Numbered from the stretch's first letter, positions 8,455-17,905 are shown. The stretch: DNA of 64,000 nt from UBA6623 sp965238125 (GCA_965238125.1 OZ250179.1:6572001-6636000), one strand, 5' to 3'. Translations and numbers: made by a program. The notes: generated by a model not told the origin, from the sequence alone.

Positions 8455-9831
8455 CTACGCCAACGGTTTGAGGTCCTCGAGCATTGTCGGAATCAACTCC
8501 GTTACGGTCGGGTGATTGTGCACCGCCCGCTGGAGTACCGTGTACGGAACATCGGCGTACATCGCTTCCAGGATGGAGTGCACCACCTCGTCCCCGCCAA
8601 CCCCCAGGATCGCCGCTCCTAGGAATCGCTTTGTCTCGGCGTCGACCAGTGCTTTCATGAAGCCCTGCGTTTCGTCCTTTTCGACAGCGCGTGCCACCTT
8701 TGTCATGGGCCGGGTAGCGATCAAGGCTCCGCGGCCCGATGCCCGGACCTGTTGCTCGGTCATCCCCACGCGGCCCAGCGGGGGGTCGATGTAGAGGCCG
8801 AAGTTCAGAATTCGATCGCTTACACGCCGTGAATCGTTGTCGAAGAGATTGGCTGCCACAATCTCGAAGTCGTTGTAGCTCGTGTGCGTGAACGCGCCGC
8901 GGCCGTTGCAGTCGCCCAAGGCCCAGACTCCCTCCGCACTCGTCCGGAGTTGGTCGTCGACCTGGATGTAGCCGCGCTCCGTCGTCTCGATGCCCGCTTT
9001 GTCCAGCCCGAGATCGTCCGTGTTCGGACGCCTCCCGGTGGCCATGAGAAGGTGTGAGCCGACTAACTCGTGCGGCTCGCCTTCGCAGCGCATCCGCATG
9101 AAGATGCTCCCGTCGCGGTTTTCGACGCGGTATTCCCCCGTATCGGTGCAAACGGCAATGCCTTCGTGCTTCAGGATCGCGGTGATCGCTTCGGCGATGT
9201 CATCGTCTTCTCTAGAGAGGATCCTGCCGCTACGCTGCACGATCGTGACGCGGCTTCCAAAGCGCCGGAACATCTGGCCAAATTCGAGTGCGACGTAGCC
9301 GCCGCCCAAGATCACCAGGTGTTCCGGCACGAAGTCGACATCCATGAGACTGGAGTTGGTCAGGTACTCGACGTCCTTCAAGCCTTCGACCGGCGGGATA
9401 AAGGCCCGGCCCCCGACGTTGATGAAGATTCTGTCAGCCTGGAGCGATTCGCCGGCGATGGTAACGGTGTTGCGACCGGTAAAGCGGGCGTGGCCGCGAA
9501 CCACGGTAACGTGCTTCATCGTCCCGAGCCAACTCTCGAGGCCCTGACTCGAGCGCCCGACAATGGCATCCCTGCGCTCGTTAACTTTCTTCATGTCGAC
9601 CCGAACCGCTCCGTCGATCAACACGCCGTAGTCCGCCGCCCGCCGGGCGATGTAAGCGGCGCGAGCGCTCGCGACCATTGCCTTGGTGGGCGTGCATCCG
9701 TTGTTCACACAGGTTCCGCCAAACAGCTTGCGCTCAATCACCGCTGTTTTCAGGCCTTCCTTTGCCAGTCGAGCTGTCAAGGAAGGGCCCGCCTGGCCGG
9801 TCCCGATCACGATGGCGTCGAATCTTGTCAT
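8455..9831 (-). CDS. Dihydrolipoamide dehydrogenase/mercuric-reductase-like flavoprotein
   Basis: The product of 458 residues belongs to the class I pyridine nucleotide-disulfide oxidoreductases. It has an N-terminal FAD motif (IGTGQAG), the redox disulfide in GGTCVNNGCTPTK, a second nucleotide-binding motif LVILGGGYVALEFGQ, the FAD motif VWALGDCNG, and the dimer-interface HNHPTVTE that supplies the catalytic His-Glu pair. The ATG at 9831 has a perfect AAGGAGG upstream, so longer starts are rejected. It lacks the C-terminal vicinal cysteines of true mercuric reductase. Placement before pdhAB suggests an E3 role, but the CVNNGCTP motif is closer to the MerA-like subgroup. Confidence 0.8.
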   Translation of the reverse strand: MTRFDAIVIGTGQAGPSLTARLAKEGLKTAVIERKLFGGTCVNNGCTPTKAMVASARAAYIARRAADYGVLIDGAVRVDMKKVNERRDAIVGRSSQGLESWLGTMKHVTVVRGHARFTGRNTVTIAGESLQADRIFINVGGRAFIPPVEGLKDVEYLTNSSLMDVDFVPEHLVILGGGYVALEFGQMFRRFGSRVTIVQRSGRILSREDDDIAEAITAILKHEGIAVCTDTGEYRVENRDGSIFMRMRCEGEPHELVGSHLLMATGRRPNTDDLGLDKAGIETTERGYIQVDDQLRTSAEGVWALGDCNGRGAFTHTSYNDFEIVAANLFDNDSRRVSDRILNFGLYIDPPLGRVGMTEQQVRASGRGALIATRPMTKVARAVEKDETQGFMKALVDAETKRFLGAAILGVGGDEVVHSILEAMYADVPYTVLQRAVHNHPTVTELIPTMLEDLKPLA

Positions 9832-10314
9832 AGCGGCCTCCTTGGAATCCATCACAACTGCTGCCTTTGGCTGGATCAATCGGATCGGAAACCCTTCCGC
9901 GGTCCGGTTGTGATTGGTGTGATGCTGATCGCTGTCGGAACGGGCATGGCCGAAACCGCGCGGGCAGACGCGACAGCGGCCGCGGCGGAATCTAATCCCA
10001 GCTACGCCGGCCGCTCCCATGTTAACGCAGCTTGGCCACGAATCAGGCGCCGCGGTTTGTCGGCGGAGTCAGGAGATTTGCCTGTCCCGCGGCGTTGGTG
10101 CATGAATCGGCCTCGGCTCCCACACCAGCATCGGCTTTGGGTCCCGCGCCGGGGTTGATTCGTTCAACAGTGGCGAGCACAGCCGAATCGCTGGACATTC
10201 TTGGTCCGGTTATTCGACCGTTTTGGTAACCTGTCGTTTGCCAAAACTCCGCCGCCGATCGAAATGGAAGACCGGACGGACGGCTCGTTCAGAACCCACC
10301 TTTGTCACTTCGCC
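9832..10314. other. Intergenic region, no gene recognised
   Basis: This 483-base stretch separates the divergent flavoprotein and purU genes. Plus-strand open frames through it are continuations of antisense frames of the flavoprotein gene or begin without a ribosome binding site. Promoters for both genes should lie here, but I could not pick convincing -35/-10 boxes. Confidence 0.5.
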
Positions 10315-11190
10315 ATGACCTCACTGAATAAGTCCGCTGATCACATTGCCACGCTTCTGGTTTGCTGCCGCGACCGGCCCGGGATCGTTGCCGCTCTGGC
10401 CCAGGTTCTCTATGGCCACGGCGCGAACATCCTCGATTCCGATCAGCACACCGACCCGGAAGCCAACCAATTTTTCCAGCGCATCCGTTTTGATTTGACG
10501 AATCTTCGTACCGACCGGCAATCACTCGAAACCGCGATCCAAGAGGTGGCCGAGCGCTTCGAAATGCGCCGGCGCATCGCTTACGGGGGCGATGTCAAAA
10601 GAGTCGCCATCTTGGTATCACGCTACGACCACTGTTTGTATGATCTGTTGCTGCGGCACCGATCCGGGGAGCTCGGTTGCGATATTCCTCTGATCGTCAG
10701 CAATCATCCCGACCTGGAGCCGGTCGCCAAACAGTTCGGTCTGCCATTCCAGCACCTCCCCGTCACGGCTGAGACGAAGCAGGAGCAGGAGGCCCGGCAG
10801 CTCGATTTGCTGCGCGAGGCAAAAGTGGACCTGGTCGTGTTGGCTCGCTACATGCAGGTTTTGACTCCTGAATTTGTGAGCCGTTATCCGGCTGGGATCG
10901 TGAACATTCACCACTCCTTTCTTCCGGCGTTCGTCGGTGGGAAGCCGTACGAGCAGGCCTACGAGCGAGGCGTGAAACTGATCGGAGCTACAGCGCACTA
11001 TGCCACGGCGGATCTCGATGAAGGACCGATCATCGATCAGGGCGTGGTCCGCTGTTCCCATCGGGACTCCGTCGACGACCTCAAGAGAAAAGGCCGGGAT
11101 CTGGAAAAGCTCGTATTGGCCCGAGCCGTTCGCAGGCATCTTCAGGATCGAATTCTCGTGTATGGGAACAAGACAGTCGTTTTTGACTGA
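10315..11190 (+). CDS. purU: Formyltetrahydrofolate deformylase
   Basis: PurU hydrolyses 10-formyl-tetrahydrofolate to formate and tetrahydrofolate. The 291-residue product starts at the ATG at 10315, giving an N-terminal ACT domain (LVCCRDRPGIVAALAQVLYG, residues about 14-90) and then a formyltransferase-fold catalytic domain. The active-site Asn-His-Asp set is seen in VNIHHSFLPAF and GATAHYATADLDEGPIIDQ. It sits 76 bases upstream of mgsA on the same strand. This matters because the NMG pathway releases its carbon as methylene-tetrahydrofolate, and PurU would let the cell turn the oxidised C1 unit into formate and recycle folate. Confidence 0.93.
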   Translation: MTSLNKSADHIATLLVCCRDRPGIVAALAQVLYGHGANILDSDQHTDPEANQFFQRIRFDLTNLRTDRQSLETAIQEVAERFEMRRRIAYGGDVKRVAILVSRYDHCLYDLLLRHRSGELGCDIPLIVSNHPDLEPVAKQFGLPFQHLPVTAETKQEQEARQLDLLREAKVDLVVLARYMQVLTPEFVSRYPAGIVNIHHSFLPAFVGGKPYEQAYERGVKLIGATAHYATADLDEGPIIDQGVVRCSHRDSVDDLKRKGRDLEKLVLARAVRRHLQDRILVYGNKTVVFD

Positions 11191-11266
11191 CGATCCGCCC
11201 GAACCGGTCTAGCGTATACTGTTGGAACTCACAGTGGCTACGTGAGCGTAGCTACGGAGAATTAGG

Positions 11267-12175
11267 ATGTGCGGAATCGCCGGTTATTGGGATAAATCAG
11301 GGGACTCCTCGGCCCCGATCGGCTCGACAATACTCGACATGTTGCGAGCCCTCGACTGCCGCGGACCGGACTCGGCGGGCGTCGCACTGTTTCACGCTCC
11401 GGCGGCCGGCGCCCTCGTGTTACAAATCAAACTGGGGGAAGACGGGTACTCGAGCGATCGGGTTGACGAGATCGTTCGCAGCGTGGCGGCGCCGGCCAAA
11501 CCCAATAATGTCGCCGCAACGGGCGCGTATCTTCGCATGACGGTCGCGGGTGCGGTGAACCCCGAGGAGCTCGCAAAAACGATCGAGGCCGTTGCCGTCG
11601 ACGTGGAGGTGGTAAGCATGGGCCGCCGTCTCGAGATCGTTAAGCAGGTCGGGTCGCCCGACCGGCTGGAGGAGACGTTTGGGGTTGCCGAGGCTCGGGG
11701 GTCTCACGGCATCGGCCACACCCGGCTCTCGACCGAGTCCAAGGTAGACCTCAGTCACTCGCAGCCGTTTTGGGCTCACGGATACCCTGACTTGGCAATC
11801 GTTCACAACGGCCACATCACGAACTACCACCGGATGCGGCGGCTGTACGAGCAGAGCGGAGTGCGTTTCTACACGGAAAATGACTCGGAGATCATTGGGG
11901 TTTACGTTGCCGAGGGCCTTCGGAAAGGGCTGTCCCTCGAAGAGGTTCTCCGCGCGGCACTCGATGACTTAGACGGGTCGTTTAGCTGCCTGGTGGCGAC
12001 CGCCGATGCGATGGGGTTCGTGAAGGATTCCTTCGCCCACAAGCCCCTGCTCTTCGCTGAGAGCGACGACTTCGTGATGGTCGCTACCGAGGAGATCGCG
12101 ATTCACGCGGCACGCGCGGGGCAATACGATGTGCGGGAGGCTCAGGCCCGGGAAGTGCAAGTATGGCGGAATTGA
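11267..12175 (+). CDS. mgsA: N-methylglutamate synthase subunit A (class II glutamine amidotransferase)
   Basis: The 302-residue product is an N-terminal-nucleophile amidotransferase. It begins MCGIAGYW with Cys2 as expected catalytic residue, then has RALDCRGPDSAGVAL, GHTRLSTESKVDLSHSQP, IVHNGHITNY and TENDSEIIGVYVAEGL. Alone it could be GlxB or a glutamate-synthase-like protein. The two overlapping or abutting downstream genes and the mgd/gmaS genes point to N-methylglutamate synthase, which makes N-methylglutamate from gamma-glutamylmethylamide and 2-oxoglutarate. Its stop overlaps the mgsB start by 13 bases, implying translational coupling. First gene of an eight-gene run. Confidence 0.88.
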   Translation: MCGIAGYWDKSGDSSAPIGSTILDMLRALDCRGPDSAGVALFHAPAAGALVLQIKLGEDGYSSDRVDEIVRSVAAPAKPNNVAATGAYLRMTVAGAVNPEELAKTIEAVAVDVEVVSMGRRLEIVKQVGSPDRLEETFGVAEARGSHGIGHTRLSTESKVDLSHSQPFWAHGYPDLAIVHNGHITNYHRMRRLYEQSGVRFYTENDSEIIGVYVAEGLRKGLSLEEVLRAALDDLDGSFSCLVATADAMGFVKDSFAHKPLLFAESDDFVMVATEEIAIHAARAGQYDVREAQAREVQVWRN

Positions 12176-12870
12176 GTTGCGCGGGAAGAAGCGTCCGCGA
12201 GATTAACCGGGAGATGCGAAGTCTGCTCGCCGACGGCGAGCAGGTTGTGGTCACGTCACCGGGCGCTCGCCACAATCTCGGCGTGGCATTGCTCGACCCC
12301 GGCCGGGTCACCTTCGAAGGCAGTGTCGGCTACTATTGCGGCGGATTGAGCGACGGGGCCGTGATCCGCGTCAAAGGCAGCGCCGGATGGGGTCTGGCCG
12401 AGTCCATGCTCAGCGGCGAAGTTACCGCCGAGGGCAACGCCGGCAACAGCGCGGGCGCCGCCATGCGCGGAGGCGCCGTGGTGATCCATGGAGACTCGGG
12501 GGCGCGCACGGGCGTCTCGATGAAGGGCGGGCTGATCCTGGTGGGCGGCAACTGCGGCTACATGAGCGGCTTCATGGGTCAGAAAGGAACCATGATCATC
12601 TGTGGCAACACGGGCGAGGGCTTCGCGGACTCGATGTATGAAACGGTCTGCTTTGTCGGGGGCGAGATTCGCGAGCTCGGAAATGACACCCTCGTCTCGG
12701 AGCCTTCCGAAGAAGACATCGCGTTCCTCGCCGACGCTCTGACCCGGCATCTTCCGCAACCGATCCGCTCCGGCGTTCCCGAATCCGGGAAGTTTAAGAA
12801 AGTCGTTTCAGGCCGCAAGCTCTGGAATTTCGACAAGGCCGAGTGGAAGGTGTGGGAGGAGGCGCTCTAG
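12163..12870 (+). CDS. mgsB: N-methylglutamate synthase subunit B (GXGXG domain)
   Basis: The 235-residue product corresponds to the C-terminal beta-helix (GXGXG) domain of glutamate synthase. Repeating glycine-rich turns run from about residue 50 to 180 (YYCGGLSDGAVIRVKG, EGNAGNSAGAAMRGG, GGNCGYMSGFMGQKG, CGNTGEGFADSMYE). The domain is structural in the parent enzyme. It overlaps mgsA and is followed by mgsC after 6 bases, the standard subunit order. The same fold occurs in GlxC and formylmethanofuran dehydrogenase subunit C. Context decides for MgsB. Confidence 0.87.
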   Translation: MAELSCAGRSVREINREMRSLLADGEQVVVTSPGARHNLGVALLDPGRVTFEGSVGYYCGGLSDGAVIRVKGSAGWGLAESMLSGEVTAEGNAGNSAGAAMRGGAVVIHGDSGARTGVSMKGGLILVGGNCGYMSGFMGQKGTMIICGNTGEGFADSMYETVCFVGGEIRELGNDTLVSEPSEEDIAFLADALTRHLPQPIRSGVPESGKFKKVVSGRKLWNFDKAEWKVWEEAL

Positions 12871-12876
12871 ATTCCC

Positions 12877-14205
12877 ATGTCCGATTCCCCAAGCCGGCGC
12901 CCTACCTTGGAAGGCAGCGGCGTCTTCTCCTCACGAGTCATCGATGACATTCAAACCAAAGCCGAGAGCGGCGTCTACCGCATCCGCGGCTACGGCACGC
13001 TGCGCGAACGGCGCTGGGCGACGTTCGATGATCTCACCTTTCTGCCCAGCTCCTTGACCCGCATTCCCCTCGAGGGGTACCGCGAAAAATGCTCCACGAA
13101 AACCGTGCTGGGGACGCGCTTTGCCGAAAAGCCGATCGAACTGGACATCCCCATCATGATCACGGGGATGAGCTGGGGGGCGCTTTCCTACAACGCCAAG
13201 GTGGCGCTCGCCAAGGGCGCCTCGGCCGTCGGCTCATCGAACACAACCGGCGACGGCGGCATGCTGGCCGCCGAGCGCGAGAACAGCCGCGTGTTGATCT
13301 ATGAGGTTCTGCCTTCCCGCTACGGCATCAACGTTCATCACATGCGGATGGCCAACGGGATTGAGCTCACGATCGGTCAAGGCGCGAAACCAGGCACCGG
13401 CGGGCTGCTGCTCGAATCGAAAGTGTCCGACACGATTGCCAAGCAACGCGACCTGCCCGCCGGGGTCGACCAGCGCAGCCCGGCGCGCCACCCCGATATG
13501 CTCGGTCCTGACGACATGATCATCAAGATCGAGGAGCTGCGGGAGGCCACCGATTGGCAGGTCCCCATTTTCGTCAAGCTTGGCGCCAGCCGGGTCTACG
13601 ACGATGTGAAACTCGCGGCCAAGGCCGGGGCGGATGTCGTCGTGGTCGACGGCATGGAAGGCGGCACGGGCGCCTCGCCGGCGATCCTCCAAGAGCACAC
13701 GGGCGTCCCCACGCTCGCCGCGGTCTGCGAAGCCAGGGCTGCGCTGGAGGACATGGGCCTGTTCGGGAAAATGCAATTGATCATCGCCGGGGGTATCCGG
13801 GACGGCGTGGACGCCGCCAAGGCCATGGCTTTGGGCGCGGACGCCATCTATATCGGAACCGCGGCATTGATCGCCCTCAACTGCAACAAGCCTGTCTATG
13901 TCGAGGACTACCACAAGCTCGGCACTGAGCCCCATTTTTGTCACCACTGTCATACGGGCCGCTGTCCGGTAGGCGTGACAACGCAAGATCCGGAATTGAT
14001 GAAACGGCTGCCCATCGCGGAAGCAGCCCAGCGAGTCACCAATCTCCTGAGGGCCATGTCGCTCGAAATTCAGATGCTCGCGCGGGCCTGCGGAAAGTCG
14101 GATGTTCACCATTTAGAGCCGGAAGACATGGCCGCGTTGACTGCGGAAGCTTCCGTGGTTTGCGAAGTGCCTTTGGTGGGCACGCGGCGCGTGTGGGGGC
14201 GCTGA
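12877..14205 (+). CDS. mgsC: N-methylglutamate synthase subunit C (FMN/Fe-S glutamate-synthase-like)
   Basis: The 442-residue product is the FMN-binding catalytic domain of the glutamate synthase family. Signatures are ITGMSWGALSYNAKVALAKG, TTGDGGMLAAERE, GQGAKPGTGGLL, VVVDGMEGGTGASP and IIAGGIRDGVDAAKAMALGA. Near the C-terminus CHHCHTGRCPVGVTTQ holds the cysteines for an iron-sulfur cluster. With MgsA and MgsB it should transfer the methylamine moiety of gamma-glutamylmethylamide to 2-oxoglutarate. Position directly after mgsB and before the sarcosine-oxidase-like mgd genes supports this over a plain glutamate synthase. Confidence 0.9.
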   Translation: MSDSPSRRPTLEGSGVFSSRVIDDIQTKAESGVYRIRGYGTLRERRWATFDDLTFLPSSLTRIPLEGYREKCSTKTVLGTRFAEKPIELDIPIMITGMSWGALSYNAKVALAKGASAVGSSNTTGDGGMLAAERENSRVLIYEVLPSRYGINVHHMRMANGIELTIGQGAKPGTGGLLLESKVSDTIAKQRDLPAGVDQRSPARHPDMLGPDDMIIKIEELREATDWQVPIFVKLGASRVYDDVKLAAKAGADVVVVDGMEGGTGASPAILQEHTGVPTLAAVCEARAALEDMGLFGKMQLIIAGGIRDGVDAAKAMALGADAIYIGTAALIALNCNKPVYVEDYHKLGTEPHFCHHCHTGRCPVGVTTQDPELMKRLPIAEAAQRVTNLLRAMSLEIQMLARACGKSDVHHLEPEDMAALTAEASVVCEVPLVGTRRVWGR

Positions 14206-14232
14206 TCTCGTTTCCGAAGGGGTTCTTTCTCT

Positions 14233-14529
14233 GTGTCATTCTTGATCACTTGTCCTGAATGCGGCGAGCGCAGCGTCTACGAATTTCGGTTCGGCGGCGA
14301 AGTCCTGCAACGTCCCGAGCCGGGAGCACCCTCGGAGGACTGGTTCCGCTACAGCTACGTCCGCCGCAACGAGATGGGGGTGCAAACCGAGTGGTGGTAT
14401 CACCGCCTCGGTTGCGGGCGCTGGCTGCAAGCTCTCCGTGATACCAAGACCAACCGCGTCATCCAAGCCTATTTCCCCGGCGAACTCGAAGAGAAGGAGA
14501 GCGAACCCCTTGGGCACGGCAAAGGCTGA
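14233..14529 (+). CDS. mgdB: N-methylglutamate dehydrogenase subunit B (SoxD-like)
   Basis: This 98-residue protein matches the delta subunit (SoxD) of heterotetrameric sarcosine oxidase, which binds zinc. It begins with a GTG and has the N-terminal ITCPECGERSVYEFRFGGE with a CxxC pair, then the family pattern DWFRYSYVRRNEMG, WWYHRLGCGRWLQALRDT and VIQAYFPGE. Its 3' end overlaps the proposed mgdC start by about 20 bases. In N-methylglutamate dehydrogenase this subunit is called MgdB. Confidence 0.88.
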   Translation: MSFLITCPECGERSVYEFRFGGEVLQRPEPGAPSEDWFRYSYVRRNEMGVQTEWWYHRLGCGRWLQALRDTKTNRVIQAYFPGELEEKESEPLGHGKG

Positions 14530-17182
14530 CGGCGGCTGCTCGTTTCTCTTTAACAACCGGGCGATCCAAGCCCGGCCGGGCGACACCATCGCGGCGGCCA
14601 TGTTTCGTTCCGGCATACGGATCTTCACCCGTAGTTTCAAGAACCATCGTCCGCGCGGCCTGTTTTGCGTGACCGGCAAATGCCCAAATTGCCTGATGAA
14701 CGTGGATGGAGTTCCCAACGTTCGGGTCTGCATGGCACAGGCCCGGTCCGGCGTGGTGGTCAAACATCAGAACGCTTTCCCTTCGCTCGACTTCGATCTG
14801 CTGGCCGCCGCCCAAAAGTTCAGTTGGCTGATGCCGGTGGGATGGTATTACAAGACGTTTACCAGTCGCCGCGCTTGGGCCGCGGTCGAGCCGTGGATTC
14901 GCAAGGCGGCGGGGCTCGCGGAGGCGCCGCCCACCATCGATCAGATCACCGATCGCTTCCCACACTACGAGCATCTGAACGTGCATACCGACGTGGCGGT
15001 CGTGGGCGGCGGTCCGGCCGGACTTTCCGCCGCGCTCAACGCGGCCGCCGGCAATGCTTCCGTCACTTTGATCGACAACCAGCCGGCGTTGGGGGGACAC
15101 CTGCGGTATACCCCAAGCGAGGAATTGAACTTGCCGGAGTTGGTCGAGAGAATCCAGGGCCACGACAACATCGAGGTCCTCTCGCTCTCCGAATGTTTCG
15201 GTCTTTACGAAGGGAACCTGCTCGGCGTATTCCGTCCGCGGACGACTCCGGATGCCTCCGAGCAGTTGATTCGCGTTCGAGCAAAACGCGTTATCGTGGC
15301 CACCGGGACTTACGAGGCTCCGCTGCTGTTTGAAAACAACGACCTCGTCGGCGTGATGCTGAGCAGCGCGGTCGAGCGGCTGATCGGACTGCACGGAATC
15401 GCTCCCGGACGCCGAGCGGTGCTCATCGGCGCGGGCCCCGGAGCGGAGAGAATTGCGTCAAGATTGCGAGAGGCCGGGATCGAGGTCGCCGCCATCGTGC
15501 CGGCCGCGCAAGTCGTCGGGGCCACCGGATCGGGGAGCGTCAACGGGCTCGAAACCAAAGAGGCACACATCGCTTGCGATCTCATCGTCGTCCGCGGCCA
15601 CGTTGTGCCCAACGCGGGGTTGCTGCATCAGGCCGGCGCCAAACTTTCATGGGACGAAGCCAAGGGCGCCTTTCTCGCCGGGGACTTGCCGGGGCACGTA
15701 AGCGCGGTCGGCGATGTGGTCGGCGAAGGGATTACGCCCGCGACAGTTGCGCCACCCGTGTATCCGGACTCCAAACGCTGCTTTGTTTGCCTGTGCGAGG
15801 ACGTCACGTCGCGGGACCTTCGAAAAGCTGTCGCGGAAGGGTTCGATCACATCGAAACCATCAAGCGCTACACGACCGTATCGATGGGGCCTTGCCAAGG
15901 CCGCATGTGTCAAATGTCGGCGATCGGCGTCTGCGCCCGCGAGACAGGCCGCACGATGGGCGAGACCGGCGTTACGACAAGCCGTCCGCCCAACCCCCCG
16001 GCGTCTTTAGGTGCTCTTGCCGGGGAACGCCGTCTCCCGGTCAAAAGGGGCCCTCTGCACCACGAACACGAGGCGCTGAACGCCGTGTGGATGAATATGG
16101 GCGAATGGAAGCGCCCGCTGTACTATCACGCCGACCCCGCTCTGAGCCGGCAAGAGTGTATCGAGCAGGAATACCACGCGGTACGCGAGCGCGTCGGCGT
16201 CGTCGATGTGGGTCCGCTGGGAAAGATCGACGTCAGGGGAAAAGACGTCGGCAAGCTGCTCGACAAGGTCTACACGCACCGCTTCGGGAACCTCAAGGTC
16301 GGCCGCGTCCGTTACGCGGTGGCCTGCGATGAGACTGGGATTATCCTCGACGACGGGACGATCTCCAGGCTCGCCGAGGACCACTATTTCCTGACAACCA
16401 CCACCGGCAATTTGGAGTTTGTCGTCCAATGGCTGGAATGGTGGCTGATCGACACCGGCTGGGACGCCCATATCACGAATGTCACCGGCGGCCGGTCTTC
16501 GATTAACGTCGCGGGTCCGCGTGCGCGCGAGGTTCTTTCGAGCCTGACCGATCTCGATTTATCGACCGAGGCCTTTCGTTATATGGCTTGCCGCCGGGCT
16601 GAAGTGGCCGGCTGCCCCGCTGTCTTGCTGAGGATCGGTTTCGTCGGCGAGATGGGTTGGGAGATCCATGTGCCCGCCGAATACGGGGTGCATGTTTGGA
16701 AAGCTGTTCTCGAGGCCGGCGAGCCCTTGGGTATTCGTCCTTTCGGCGTGGAAGCGCAGCGCATGCTTAGGCTCGAGAAGAAGCACGTCATCGTTGGCGT
16801 CGATACGGATGCTTTGAGCAACCCCTACGAGTCCGACATGCCCTGGGTGGCGAAACTCGACAAGCCCGACTTCATCGGCAAGACGTCGCTGGAAAGCCTG
16901 CGGTCCGCTCCGGCGAACGAGCGGCTGATCGGGTTCGTGATGCTCGACGACCGCCTTCCCGACGACGGGTCCGCGATCGTCGTGGCCGGCCGGCCGGCGG
17001 GCAGAGTCACCAGCGCGCGCTACTCGCCGGTTACCGGACGGGCGGTGGGCCTGGGCTGGGTCGCGGCGAACTTGGCTGAAGACGGTCGGGAAATCGATGT
17101 GCGCGTGCAGGGCCAACTCGCCAAAGCGCGCGTCCAACAAGCCGCTTTCCACGACCCGGAAGGAACCAGGCTGCGAATGTAA
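14510..17182 (+). CDS. mgdC: N-methylglutamate dehydrogenase subunit C (SoxA-like, alpha)
   Basis: The largest subunit, about 890 residues, oxidatively demethylates N-methylglutamate and passes the carbon to tetrahydrofolate. Domains in order: an N-terminal [2Fe-2S] ferredoxin-like domain with Cys 53, 58, 61 and 74 (FCVTGKCPNCLMN); an FAD/NAD domain starting at VAVVGGGPAGLSAALNAA; a BFD-like cluster region CFVCLCEDVT to MGPCQGRMC; and a C-terminal GcvT-type folate domain from about residue 520. I propose a TTG start at 14510, with AAGGAG ten bases upstream; the GTG at 14438 would overlap mgdB by 92 bases. The family is shared with sarcosine oxidase SoxA; neighbours decide for NMG. Confidence 0.88.
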   Translation: MGTAKADGGCSFLFNNRAIQARPGDTIAAAMFRSGIRIFTRSFKNHRPRGLFCVTGKCPNCLMNVDGVPNVRVCMAQARSGVVVKHQNAFPSLDFDLLAAAQKFSWLMPVGWYYKTFTSRRAWAAVEPWIRKAAGLAEAPPTIDQITDRFPHYEHLNVHTDVAVVGGGPAGLSAALNAAAGNASVTLIDNQPALGGHLRYTPSEELNLPELVERIQGHDNIEVLSLSECFGLYEGNLLGVFRPRTTPDASEQLIRVRAKRVIVATGTYEAPLLFENNDLVGVMLSSAVERLIGLHGIAPGRRAVLIGAGPGAERIASRLREAGIEVAAIVPAAQVVGATGSGSVNGLETKEAHIACDLIVVRGHVVPNAGLLHQAGAKLSWDEAKGAFLAGDLPGHVSAVGDVVGEGITPATVAPPVYPDSKRCFVCLCEDVTSRDLRKAVAEGFDHIETIKRYTTVSMGPCQGRMCQMSAIGVCARETGRTMGETGVTTSRPPNPPASLGALAGERRLPVKRGPLHHEHEALNAVWMNMGEWKRPLYYHADPALSRQECIEQEYHAVRERVGVVDVGPLGKIDVRGKDVGKLLDKVYTHRFGNLKVGRVRYAVACDETGIILDDGTISRLAEDHYFLTTTTGNLEFVVQWLEWWLIDTGWDAHITNVTGGRSSINVAGPRAREVLSSLTDLDLSTEAFRYMACRRAEVAGCPAVLLRIGFVGEMGWEIHVPAEYGVHVWKAVLEAGEPLGIRPFGVEAQRMLRLEKKHVIVGVDTDALSNPYESDMPWVAKLDKPDFIGKTSLESLRSAPANERLIGFVMLDDRLPDDGSAIVVAGRPAGRVTSARYSPVTGRAVGLGWVAANLAEDGREIDVRVQGQLAKARVQQAAFHDPEGTRLRM

Positions 17183-17221
17183 CGCGCCGCAAAAGCCAAA
17201 CAGATCGCAACGGGAGAAGCA

Positions 17222-17893
17222 TTGTCCACCGAAACGCAGTACGAGGTTGTCAAACAGTCCCCCCTCTCGGAGACATTCCGGAAAATGGGAGCCGTGATCC
17301 GCGTGGACGGCGGGTGGGAAGGGGTCGCCCATTTCACTTCCCCTGAAAAGGAAGCCGAGGCTGTGCGTCGCACGGTTGGCTTGGCGGATTGCAGCTCGAT
17401 TCCTAAGTTCGATCTTCAGGGCGGGAACCTGAATTCTTCACCCGAATTGGGAGAAGCGGCACAAGCTTGGCGATTACGGGCGGGCCGATATCTGGTGACT
17501 TGCCCCCCAGGAGATCGCGACTTGGTTGAGGGCGAGCTAAACCGTTACGTGGCGGCGGCCGGCGTGTGTTCCAACCCCGTTTATCTGACCGACCTCACCT
17601 CGGGCTACGCCGCGCTGTTGCTGGCCGGCCCCCGGAGTCCCGAGGTTCTTCGCAAGCTTGTCGATCTGGATGTCTCGGGTGACGCTTTCCCGAACCTGGC
17701 TTGCGCCCAGACCGGAATCCACCACACCTATGCGATCCTGATGCGCCGGGATATCGAATCGCTGAGGGCGTATCTCATTCTCGTAAATCGGGAGTACGGC
17801 GAATGGCTTTGGGAGACCGTCCTCGATGCCGGCGGTGAGTTCGGAATCCGACCGTTCGGGTCGAGGGCTTATGAGCTCTTGACGAACACCTGA
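17222..17893 (+). CDS. mgdD: N-methylglutamate dehydrogenase subunit D (SoxG-like, gamma)
   Basis: The 223-residue product resembles the gamma subunit (SoxG) of sarcosine oxidase, a GcvT-fold protein that completes the folate-binding side of the complex. It starts at TTG 17222 after GGGAGAAG. Recognisable segments are VGLADCSSIPKFDLQGG, RYLVTCPPGDRDLVE, DLTSGYAALLLAGPRSPEVL and a C-terminal DAGGEFGIRPFGSRAYELL. Gamma subunits are poorly conserved, so the call rests partly on its place between mgdC and mgdA. Confidence 0.82.
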   Translation: MSTETQYEVVKQSPLSETFRKMGAVIRVDGGWEGVAHFTSPEKEAEAVRRTVGLADCSSIPKFDLQGGNLNSSPELGEAAQAWRLRAGRYLVTCPPGDRDLVEGELNRYVAAAGVCSNPVYLTDLTSGYAALLLAGPRSPEVLRKLVDLDVSGDAFPNLACAQTGIHHTYAILMRRDIESLRAYLILVNREYGEWLWETVLDAGGEFGIRPFGSRAYELLTNT

Positions 17894-17905
17894 GTCCGCT
17901 AAGAA

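Noticed and set aside
8455..9831. Mercuric reductase
   Set aside because: The redox motif is MerA-like, but the C-terminal vicinal cysteines needed for Hg(II) handling are absent and no mer genes are near.
9070..10158. Long plus-strand open frame
   Set aside because: It is the antisense of the flavoprotein gene, whose FAD, NAD and disulfide motifs are clear on the minus strand.
11183..11220. Promoter TTGACT...TATACT upstream of mgsA
   Set aside because: The boxes are 26 bases apart, too far for a sigma-70 promoter. The TATACT alone is not enough.
14438..14509. GTG start for mgdC at 14438
   Set aside because: It would overlap mgdB by 92 bases and add a non-homologous leader. TTG 14510 has a ribosome binding site and begins just before the ferredoxin domain.
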